A program made the position numbers and the translations under genes. A stretch of 12,237 nucleotides of DNA from assembly GCA_021793335.1 (NCBI GenBank), contig JAJYSW010000089.1:1-12237 (forward strand). The letters run 5' to 3'. The notes beneath the pieces were generated by a model, which saw only the letters and a list, made by a program, of their open reading frames with translations, ran no database searches and was not told the DNA's origin. The stretch comes from Actinomycetes bacterium. Lineage in GTDB: Bacteria > Actinomycetota > Actinomycetes > Mycobacteriales > Micromonosporaceae. This document shows, in pieces, positions 6,140 to 12,237 of the stretch (positions are counted from its first letter, which is position 1; each line of letters begins with the position of its first letter).

Positions 6140-9100
6140 ATGGGATCTTCGTCCCCCCATGTCTCCATGAGGCGCGCACCCAGGCGCGTCAGAGCCCGCA
6201 CCCGCATCGCCCTGGCCGCCGCGACCGTCCCCGCGGTGGTCGCCGGGCTCGTCACCGCCGCAGCACCGGCCTCGGCCCAGCCCTCCCCGCTCCCCGAAGT
6301 CACTCCCGATTACCACAAGGAAGCCCCGAGCCAGGACCTCGAATACGCCGACGGCTACTACATGGTCCAACTCGCCGAAGCCCCCGTCGCCACCTATGAC
6401 GGCGACGAGCCGGGCCTCGAAGCGACCGCGCCCACCACGACCGGCGAGGAGACCATCGACTTCGAATCCTCGGCGGTCACCGAGTACCGCGATTACATGG
6501 ACGGCGAGCGCAGCGAAGTCCTCGACGAGTTCGGCATCGAACCCGTCGCCGAGTACGACACGGTGTTCTCAGGATTCGCCGCCGAGCTGACGGCCGAAGA
6601 GGCCGCCGCGCTCGCGGACAGCGACAAGGTCCTCTCCGTCACCCCGGACCGGATCTACCAGCTCACCACCGCCACCACCCCGGACTTCCTGGGCCTGGAC
6701 GGCAGGTGGGGCGCCTGGAACACCCGGTTCGGCGATCCCGAGAGCGCCGGCGAGGGCGTCATCGTCGGTGTGCTGGACACGGGCGTCTGGCCCGAGAACC
6801 CGTCCCTCCAGGCGCTTCCCGAACCGCGCCCGGACCAGGACGTCATCGACGCCAAGTGGAACGGCGAGTGCGAAGAGGGCGAGGACGAGGACGCCGCGAA
6901 CAACGTCACCTGCAATAACAAGCTGATCGGCGCCCGCTGGTTCGACGTGCGGGGCGAATCGGTCCACGAGTACGCCTCGCCGCGAGACCACAACGGCCAC
7001 GGCACCCACACCATCACCACCGCCGCGGGCAATCACGAGTCCGAAGTGATCATGGACGGCGAGGCGTTCGGCACGGTGTCGGGCATGGCCCCGGCCGCGC
7101 GAGTCGCCGCCTATAAGGTCTGCTGGGGAGGCTGCGCCGGAGCCGACCTCGTCAGCGGCATCGAAGCGGCCGTGGCCGACGGCGTGGACGTCATCAACTT
7201 CTCGATCGGCAGCATCGGAACGGCGGAATTCGTCGACGCGGTCTCGATCGCGTTCTTCAACGCCGCCGCCTCGGGCGTCTTCGTGGCGGCCTCGGCCGGC
7301 AACGACGGCCCTGGGTCCACCGTGGACCACCAGGAGCCGTGGGTCACGACCGTCGCCGCCTCGACGCACGACGCGACCTACCGCTCGGACCTCACCTTCG
7401 GCGATACGACCGTCCCGGTCGGAGCCATCAACGGCGCCTCCGAGTTCCCGGTCAAGGAGGCCGCCGACGCGGCACTCGACGACGCCGACCCGGCCGCGGC
7501 CGCGGGCTGCGACCCCGGCACGCTGGACCCGGCGAGGACCGAGGGCTTCGCCGTCCTCTGCGAGCGCGGGAACCCGTTCACCGACATGGCGAACGAGGTC
7601 GCTGCCGCCGGCGGCACGGCGCTGATCGTCCGCGACGTCGAAGATCTCGGCGACGGCTCGGTGGTCACCTCGCAGGCCCTTCCCACCATCCACATCGGCT
7701 ATGACGCCGGGTCGGCGCTGGTCGACTGGATCGCCGCGACCGACGATCCGACCGTCTCGGTGACCACATCGGAGCGCCAGTGGCAGAACGCGCCCGAGAT
7801 GGCCGCGTTCTCCTCGGCCGGTCCGGCCCTCGCGGCCGGGCAGAACATGCTCAAGCCCGATATCACCGCGCCCGGCGTGGAGATCCTCGCGGGAGTGACG
7901 CCCGAACTCAACCACGGCAACCACTACGGCGCCTCGCAGGGCACGTCGATGTCGAGTCCGCACATCGCGGGCATGGCGGCCCTGCTGCTGTCGGATCACC
8001 CCGAGTGGTCTCCCATGGCCGTCAAGTCGGCCATGATGACCACGGCCTATCAGCGTGACGGCCGCTGGAGCCCGATTCAGCGCGGCGGCGAGGACGCCAC
8101 CCCGTTCGACTACGGGGCCGGCCACGTCGACGGCGCCGCGATGTTCGAGCCGGGCCTGGTCTACGATTCCGGCCCCGAAGAGTGGATTCAGTACATCTGC
8201 GGGACCGCCGAGGCCGCCAAGATCGGCGATCTGTGCGATGCCCACGGTTCGATCGCGCCCTCGCAGCTGAACTACCCGTCGATCACGGTCGCCGAGCTGA
8301 CCGGCGTCGGCACCGTCGCTCGCACCGTCACGAACGTGTCGGGCCGGTACAGCCTCTATCGTGCCGACATCGACGCGCCGGAGGGCACGAAGGTCAAGGT
8401 CGACAAGAAGCTCCTGCTGCTCAAGCCGGGCGAGTCGGTCACTTATACGCTCACGATCGAGCGCACCGACGGGGTCTACGACGAGTGGGCGTGGGGGGAC
8501 ATCACCTGGCGTGAGATCGGCGCCTGGCACTGGGGCCGCGGCGACGTCCGCTCCCCGATCGTGGTCAAGCCGACCCGGGTGGGCGTCGCCGACGAAGTGT
8601 CCTTCTCCGGTGACGCGGGCGAGGAGACGTTGAGCGGCACGTCCGGCTTCGACGGCACGCTCGGCGCCTCGGTGTCCGGCCTGGTGGCCTCCGAGGTCGC
8701 CGAGACGACGCTGACCGATCCGGACAGCTCCTCGTTCCCGGCGGCCGACCCGGTCGAGAGCTCGCACACCGTCTCGTACGAGTTCACCGTGCCCGAGGAC
8801 GCCGCCGTGGTCCGCTACGCGACCTTCGATGCCGAGCACCCCGCCGGCTCCGACCTTGACATGTTCGTCTATGTCAAGGACGCGGACGGCGCTTTGACCT
8901 TGGTCGATTACTCCGCTTCGGGCGGTTCGAACGAGGTCGTGACGCTGCCCGGCGGCTATACCTTCGTGGTGTTCGTCGACCTGTGGGGCGGCCCGGACAG
9001 TGTGGACACGCGGTTGCACGCGTGGACGGTGCCGGCCTCGGACGAGGGCAACGTGGCCTTGGACCCGGTCGAGCAGACGGTCGCTCTGGGCGGGGAGTTC

Positions 9101-9214
9101 GAGCTGGGCCTGTCCTGGACGGGCTTGGACGCCGACGCCCGGTACATGGGCACCGTGGACTTCAGCGCCGACGGCGAGTACGTCGGCTCGACGGTCCTGA
9201 ACATCGCCACCTGA
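6140..9214 (+). CDS. Secreted S8 family subtilase with PA insert, 1024 aa
   Basis: This is a secreted serine endopeptidase. A twin-arginine-rich basic start and hydrophobic core form a signal peptide, probably cut after ASA at residue 46. An inhibitor I9-like propeptide spans about 72-173 and should be removed on activation. The catalytic triad is complete: D213 (VLDTGVW), H287 (NGHGTHT) and S603 (GTSMSSPH), with oxyanion N388 (SAGNDGPG). A protease-associated domain is inserted at about 427-543. The sequence FDYGAGHVDGAAMFEPGLVYD and the following LNYPSI start a fibronectin III-like domain (about 707-810), giving the layout of plant cucumisin-type subtilases. Residues 811-1024 form an extra Asp/Ser/Val-rich beta domain resembling pre-peptidase or fibronectin-like tails. 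The ATG at 6140 is chosen for its AGGAG (6127-6131, 8-nt spacing) and signal peptide. It is monocistronic, between its own promoter and a hairpin. Substrate unknown. Confidence 0.93.
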   Translation: MGSSSPHVSMRRAPRRVRARTRIALAAATVPAVVAGLVTAAAPASAQPSPLPEVTPDYHKEAPSQDLEYADGYYMVQLAEAPVATYDGDEPGLEATAPTTTGEETIDFESSAVTEYRDYMDGERSEVLDEFGIEPVAEYDTVFSGFAAELTAEEAAALADSDKVLSVTPDRIYQLTTATTPDFLGLDGRWGAWNTRFGDPESAGEGVIVGVLDTGVWPENPSLQALPEPRPDQDVIDAKWNGECEEGEDEDAANNVTCNNKLIGARWFDVRGESVHEYASPRDHNGHGTHTITTAAGNHESEVIMDGEAFGTVSGMAPAARVAAYKVCWGGCAGADLVSGIEAAVADGVDVINFSIGSIGTAEFVDAVSIAFFNAAASGVFVAASAGNDGPGSTVDHQEPWVTTVAASTHDATYRSDLTFGDTTVPVGAINGASEFPVKEAADAALDDADPAAAAGCDPGTLDPARTEGFAVLCERGNPFTDMANEVAAAGGTALIVRDVEDLGDGSVVTSQALPTIHIGYDAGSALVDWIAATDDPTVSVTTSERQWQNAPEMAAFSSAGPALAAGQNMLKPDITAPGVEILAGVTPELNHGNHYGASQGTSMSSPHIAGMAALLLSDHPEWSPMAVKSAMMTTAYQRDGRWSPIQRGGEDATPFDYGAGHVDGAAMFEPGLVYDSGPEEWIQYICGTAEAAKIGDLCDAHGSIAPSQLNYPSITVAELTGVGTVARTVTNVSGRYSLYRADIDAPEGTKVKVDKKLLLLKPGESVTYTLTIERTDGVYDEWAWGDITWREIGAWHWGRGDVRSPIVVKPTRVGVADEVSFSGDAGEETLSGTSGFDGTLGASVSGLVASEVAETTLTDPDSSSFPAADPVESSHTVSYEFTVPEDAAVVRYATFDAEHPAGSDLDMFVYVKDADGALTLVDYSASGGSNEVVTLPGGYTFVVFVDLWGGPDSVDTRLHAWTVPASDEGNVALDPVEQTVALGGEFELGLSWTGLDADARYMGTVDFSADGEYVGSTVLNIAT

Positions 9215-9229
9215 ATCGAGTGATCGAAC

Positions 9230-9263
9230 GGAGCGCTCGCCGCGAGGACGCGGCGGGCGCTCC
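9230..9263 (+). terminator. Intrinsic terminator after the subtilase gene
   Basis: The arms at 9230-9243 and 9250-9263 pair over 14 bp with a single G-U wobble and a GAGGAC loop, 15 bp after the stop. The following GTCGTTCC is only weakly T-rich, as is common in actinomycetes. Confidence 0.72.
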
Positions 9264-9322
9264 GTCGTTCCGGCGGGGCCGGTGGCGCGGCGCGAGCGGT
9301 TCGCTTCCGGGGTCCGCCGGAA

Positions 9323-9346
9323 TTGTCACCCGAGGATGCTTATATT
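9323..9346 (+). promoter_or_regulatory. Candidate promoter elements of the arabinanase gene
   Basis: TATATT at 9341-9346 is a good -10 and would start transcription near 9353. TTGTCA at 9323-9328 resembles a -35 but is only 12 bp away, too close for a standard pair, so the -35 is uncertain. This AT-rich stretch stands out from the GC-rich surroundings and leads directly into the palindromes. Confidence 0.35.
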
Positions 9347-9352
9347 CACGAC

Positions 9353-9368
9353 ATGTTTACGTTAACAT
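9353..9368. promoter_or_regulatory. LacI-family-like operator palindrome
   Basis: ATGTTTACGTTAACAT is a 16-bp palindrome with 7 of 8 pairs matching and a central CG, the hallmark layout of LacI-family operators controlling sugar use. It lies at or just after the predicted transcription start of the arabinanase gene, a position suited to repression. The regulator itself is not in the window; family assignment is inferred from symmetry and context. Confidence 0.6.
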
Positions 9369-9382
9369 AGAGGTTCCTCTAT
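9367..9382. promoter_or_regulatory. Second perfect palindrome overlapping the operator
   Basis: ATAGAGG-TT-CCTCTAT is a perfect 7-bp inverted repeat around TT. It shares its first two bases with the preceding palindrome. The tight 2-nt centre favours a protein-binding site over an RNA hairpin. It ends 30 bp before the arabinanase start codon. Confidence 0.55.
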
Positions 9383-9412
9383 TTCCCATCGTGAAGATTC
9401 AGGTGGTCGCAT

Positions 9413-10915
9413 ATGAGACGAAGACGAATAAGCCTGCTCGCCGGACTCACCGCCGCGGTCCTGGCCGCCGTCGGACCGGCATTCCTCAACCCCGCCTCCA
9501 GCAACGCCGCCGTCGTACCCGGCACCTGGTACGTCATCACCAGCGCGCATTCGGGCCTCGCCCTCGGCATCCAGGACGCCTCCACCGAACCCGGCACCGT
9601 CCTCACCCAGTGGGATCGCACCGCCGAAGCGCACCAGCAGTTCCGCTTCGTCGACGCGGGCGAAGGCCACCACAAGATCCAGGCCCGGCACTCCGGCCAG
9701 GTCCTGGACGTCTGGGAATGGAACGCCGAGGACGGCGCGACCATCGCCCAGTACACCGATCTGGGCGGCACGAACCAGCAATGGTCGATCACCCGACACC
9801 CCGACGGCACCCACAGCTTCATCAACCGCTTCTCCGGCAAAGCCCTCGACCTATGGGAATGGTCCACCACACCGGGAAGCACCATCTCCCAATACACCTA
9901 CGACGCCGATTCGGCCGCGCAGCGATGGCATCTCGACCCCGTCGACAACGGCGCACCGGACCCGGGACCCGAGCCGCAGCCGAGCGACTGCCAGCATCCG
10001 CCCGGCCCGCCCGGGACCCTGCGCGGCGACATCGCCGCCCACGACCCGGCACTGTGGGCCGGCTGCGCCGGCGAACCGTGGTACGTCTTCGCCACCGGCG
10101 ACGGCCGCTTCGGGGACGGCAACATCCCGATCCGCCGCTCCACCGACGACGGCCAGAGCTGGCAGAGCCTCGGCACCGTCTGGGACACCAAGCCCGCGTG
10201 GCTCACGCAGCAGATTCCCGGCGTCGACAACCTGTGGGCGCCAGAGCTCCACCACGACGCCGCACAGGGCAAGTTCTACTTGTACTACACGGCCTCGACG
10301 TTCGGCTCGCAGCGCTCGCTCATCGCCTTGGCCACCAACACCACGCTCGATCCCTCCGACCCCGACTACCGATGGGTCGACGAGGGCGCGGTGCTCCAGT
10401 CCTATGAGGGCGACGCCTATAACGCGATCGACGCGAACATCGTCGTCGACGGCGGCGGCGTCCACTGGATGGTCTACGGCTCCTGGTGGGAGGGCATCCA
10501 CATCGTCGAACTCGACTGGCCCTCGGGGAAGGTCGCGGCCGGAGCCCAGCCGATCCGCCTGGCCACCAAGGACGGCGGCATCGAGGGGCCTTCGATGATG
10601 CAGCACGGCGATTACTACTACCTGTTCACCTCGATCGGCCGGTGCTGCGCGGACGCCGACTCGACATACCGGATCACCGTCGGCCGCTCCACCTCGCCTA
10701 CGGGGCCGTTCCTGGACGCGAACGGCGTCGACATGCGCGAGGGCGGCGGCACCGTCGTCCTCGGCGCGCACGGCGGGTTCGTGGCCTCCGGCGGCCAGTC
10801 GCTCCACCGAGGCCTCATCGCGTACCACTCGTACGGCTCGAACGGCGGATTCGCGCTCGGGATCGAGCAGATCGAGTGGAACGCCTCGGGATGGCCCGTG
10901 CTCGACGGGCACTGA
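9413..10915 (+). CDS. Secreted CBM13-GH43 endo-1,5-alpha-L-arabinanase, 500 aa
   Basis: This enzyme should cut internal alpha-1,5 bonds of arabinan outside the cell. The signal peptide (MRRRR start, hydrophobic core) is probably cut after NAA at residue 33. Residues 38-178 form a ricin-type beta-trefoil lectin/CBM13-like domain, with its three repeats marked by HQQFRF, NQQWSI and AQRWHL. A proline-rich linker (about 180-205) leads to a five-bladed GH43 domain. The triad expected for this family is visible: D211 (AAHDPALW, base), D340 (NAIDANIV, pKa modulator) and E391 (GIEGPSMM, acid). NLWAPELH, the GRCCADADSTY segment and VYGSWWEGI are typical of bacterial arabinanases (GH43_5 type). The ATG at 9413 has AGGTGG with 6-nt spacing. 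It lies behind paired palindromes, suggesting induction by arabinose or arabino-oligosaccharides, and is followed by a second GH43 gene. Confidence 0.92.
   Translation: MRRRRISLLAGLTAAVLAAVGPAFLNPASSNAAVVPGTWYVITSAHSGLALGIQDASTEPGTVLTQWDRTAEAHQQFRFVDAGEGHHKIQARHSGQVLDVWEWNAEDGATIAQYTDLGGTNQQWSITRHPDGTHSFINRFSGKALDLWEWSTTPGSTISQYTYDADSAAQRWHLDPVDNGAPDPGPEPQPSDCQHPPGPPGTLRGDIAAHDPALWAGCAGEPWYVFATGDGRFGDGNIPIRRSTDDGQSWQSLGTVWDTKPAWLTQQIPGVDNLWAPELHHDAAQGKFYLYYTASTFGSQRSLIALATNTTLDPSDPDYRWVDEGAVLQSYEGDAYNAIDANIVVDGGGVHWMVYGSWWEGIHIVELDWPSGKVAAGAQPIRLATKDGGIEGPSMMQHGDYYYLFTSIGRCCADADSTYRITVGRSTSPTGPFLDANGVDMREGGGTVVLGAHGGFVASGGQSLHRGLIAYHSYGSNGGFALGIEQIEWNASGWPVLDGH
9633..9901 (+). repeat. Lectin-domain repeat, copy 1
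   Basis: Two blocks in the arabinanase CBM13 domain recur in the next gene at a constant offset of 1619 bp. 9633-9693 matches 11252-11312 at 60 of 61 bases, and 9742-9901 matches 11361-11520 at all 160 bases. The 48 bp between the blocks are clearly diverged. Confidence 0.9.
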
Positions 10916-10955
10916 GCGTCCCGCCGCCGCACCGCCGCACCGCACTGCCCCACTC

Positions 10956-10985
10956 GGGGCGCTCCAGAACCGGCCGGAGCGCCCC
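10956..10985 (+). terminator. Hairpin between the two GH43 genes
   Basis: GGGGCGCTCC (10956-10965) and GGAGCGCCCC (10976-10985) are exact reverse complements around a 10-nt loop, 40 bp after the arabinanase stop. No T-tract follows, so it may be a partial terminator that lowers expression of the second gene, or a 3' stabiliser. I see no clear promoter between it and the next start. Confidence 0.6.
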
Positions 10986-11025
10986 GCCCTCACCAATCGG
11001 CAATCATTTCCATTTGGAGCCCAAT

Positions 11026-12237
11026 ATGGTCCAGTCCGTACCCGGACGTGCCCTGCTCGCGATCGTCCTCACCACCGCCATGGCGGCCTTCGGCCTCGTC
11101 GCCTCCTCCCGAGCCCCCGCGCAGGCCGCGATCGCGCCGGGCCAGTGGTACACCGTCACCAGCGCCCATTCCGGTCTCGCCCTCGATATCCTCGACCTGT
11201 CGACCGACCCGGGAGCCGAGCTGATCCAGTGGCACCCGACCGGCGCTGCGAACCAGCAGTTCCGCTTCGTCGACGCGGGCGAAGGCCACTACAAGATCCA
11301 GGCCCGGCACTCGAATCTGGTGCTGGAGGCATTCGAGTGGGACGGCGGTGACGGGGCCGTCATCGCCCAGTACACCGATCTGGGCGGCACGAACCAGCAA
11401 TGGTCGATCACCCGACACCCCGACGGCACCCACAGCTTCATCAACCGCTTCTCCGGCAAAGCCCTCGACCTATGGGAATGGTCCACCACACCGGGAAGCA
11501 CCATCTCCCAATACACCTACAGCGGCGCCGCCGTCCAGCGTTGGCGGCTCACCGAGGCCGATGCCGCTCAGACGCTGACGAACCCGATCCGTGAGAACGG
11601 CGCCGACCCGTGGATCGAATACTGGGACGGTCATTACTACATGTCCACGACGACCTGGGATTCCACGGTGATCATGCGGCGTTCGACCACGCTGGAGGGA
11701 CTCAAGACCGCGAGCGACACCGTCGTGTGGGACGACGCGGGCGTCCCCGACCGGTGCTGCAGCCACTGGGCGCCGGAGTTCCACCGCATCGACGGCACCT
11801 GGTACCTGATGTACACCTCCGGTTTCTCGCAGACCGATCTGGACGGGCAGCGACTGCGCGTGCTGCGCTCGACCGGCGACACGCCGATGGGCCCTTACGA
11901 GTTCATGGGCACGCCGATGCCGGACCGGTGGAACATCGACGGCAGCTACCTGGAGTTGAACGGGCAGCTGTATCTGCTGTGGAGTGAGTGGGTCGGCCAG
12001 GACCAGTCGGTCTGGATCGCCGAGATGTCGGACCCGTGGACGGTGATCGGCACGGGATCGGTGATCGCCCGGCCCTCGTACGCATGGGAGACCGTCGGGG
12101 CCCGCGTGAACGAGGCCCCGGCCGTGCTCCAGCACGGCGGGGACACGTTCATCACCTTCTCCGCGTCCTCCTGCAACACCCCGGACTATAAACTCGGTCT
12201 GTTGACCTACACCGGCGGCGACCCCGTCGCACCAGAT
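11026..12237 (+). CDS. Secreted CBM13-GH43 glycosidase, probable arabinofuranosidase-type, 3' end missing
   Basis: The frame is open for 404 codons to the window edge. A signal peptide is probably cut after AQA near residue 34. A ricin-type/CBM13-like domain follows at about 38-178, nearly a copy of the one in the preceding enzyme, with NQQFRF, NQQWSI and VQRWRL repeat ends. The GH43 domain begins with ENGADPWIEYWDGHYYM, giving D194 as base. CCSHWAPEFHRIDG, then WNIDGSYLE (D305, pKa modulator) and RVNEAPAV (E363, general acid) complete the triad. This pattern is closer to exo-acting GH43 arabinofuranosidase or xylosidase-like groups than to endo-arabinanases, so it may finish off the oligosaccharides released by its neighbour. 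The ATG at 11026 has GGAG with 6-nt spacing. Exact specificity is not readable from sequence, and another module may follow beyond the edge. Confidence 0.87.
   Translation, partial: MVQSVPGRALLAIVLTTAMAAFGLVASSRAPAQAAIAPGQWYTVTSAHSGLALDILDLSTDPGAELIQWHPTGAANQQFRFVDAGEGHYKIQARHSNLVLEAFEWDGGDGAVIAQYTDLGGTNQQWSITRHPDGTHSFINRFSGKALDLWEWSTTPGSTISQYTYSGAAVQRWRLTEADAAQTLTNPIRENGADPWIEYWDGHYYMSTTTWDSTVIMRRSTTLEGLKTASDTVVWDDAGVPDRCCSHWAPEFHRIDGTWYLMYTSGFSQTDLDGQRLRVLRSTGDTPMGPYEFMGTPMPDRWNIDGSYLELNGQLYLLWSEWVGQDQSVWIAEMSDPWTVIGTGSVIARPSYAWETVGARVNEAPAVLQHGGDTFITFSASSCNTPDYKLGLLTYTGGDPVAPD
11252..11520 (+). repeat. Lectin-domain repeat, copy 2
   Basis: This is the partner of the copy at 9633-9901. It contains the 61-bp block (one C-to-T difference at 11290) and the 160-bp perfect block at 11361-11520, which covers the third lectin repeat and the end of the second. 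Confidence 0.9.

Noticed and set aside
6569..9019. 816-codon open frame on the minus strand
   Set aside because: It lies antisense to the subtilase, whose catalytic motifs and signal peptide are clear. The antisense translation is Arg/Gly/Val/Asp-rich without domains, as expected opposite a high-GC gene.
9851..10996. 381-codon open frame on the minus strand
   Set aside because: It is antisense to the GH43 arabinanase, which has its full triad; the reverse translation has no recognisable domain.
1..12237. CRISPR array, transposase, integrase, toxin-antitoxin or phage-defence genes
   Set aside because: No short spaced repeats, insertion-sequence ends or characteristic protein motifs were found on either strand; the only long repeat is the lectin-domain duplication.

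Overview
The window comes from a high-GC Gram-positive bacterium, almost certainly an actinomycete. Codon third positions are overwhelmingly G or C. The -10 elements have the form TANNNT, one start looks leaderless, and the protein content is typical of soil actinomycetes (a DUF1707 protein, CBM13-GH43 enzymes, a large secreted subtilase). A more exact placement, such as a Glycomyces-like genus, would be a guess.

Region by region. Positions 1-205 hold the likely 5' end of a leftward gene that runs off the window. A class I SAM-dependent methyltransferase (300-1163, +) converges on a membrane-anchored helical-repeat protein (1186-2454, -), with only 22 bp between them. A 483-bp non-coding stretch (2455-2937) separates that gene from a divergent single-pass membrane protein with a proline-rich N-terminus and a secreted C-terminal domain (2938-3792, +). 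That gene ends at a very strong intrinsic terminator. Downstream, about 3963-4753 looks like the remains of one gene broken by several frame changes. An operon-like pair follows: an unrecognised 145-aa protein (4916-5353) and a DUF1707 protein (5359-5964) whose C-terminal domain is built on a regular 21/25-residue repeat.

The right half encodes secreted enzymes. A 1024-aa subtilase (6140-9214) has a propeptide, a PA insert and a fibronectin-like domain of the cucumisin type; a good promoter lies upstream and a hairpin downstream. Next are two secreted enzymes that each join an N-terminal ricin-type (CBM13-like) lectin domain to a GH43 catalytic domain: an endo-1,5-alpha-L-arabinanase (9413-10915) and a second GH43 enzyme, probably an arabinofuranosidase or related exo-enzyme (11026 to the right edge). 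Together they would bind and break down arabinan-type side chains of plant cell-wall polysaccharide. Two overlapping 16-bp palindromes sit directly upstream of the arabinanase, the first resembling a LacI-family operator, which suggests sugar-responsive repression.

The most notable points are the tandem palindromes, the 160-bp perfect repeat shared by the two lectin domains (recent duplication or gene conversion), the multiply frameshifted gene remnant and the periodic DUF1707 C-terminal domain. I found no CRISPR array, tRNA, rRNA, transposase or defence system, and nothing that amounts to a clearly new multi-gene system.
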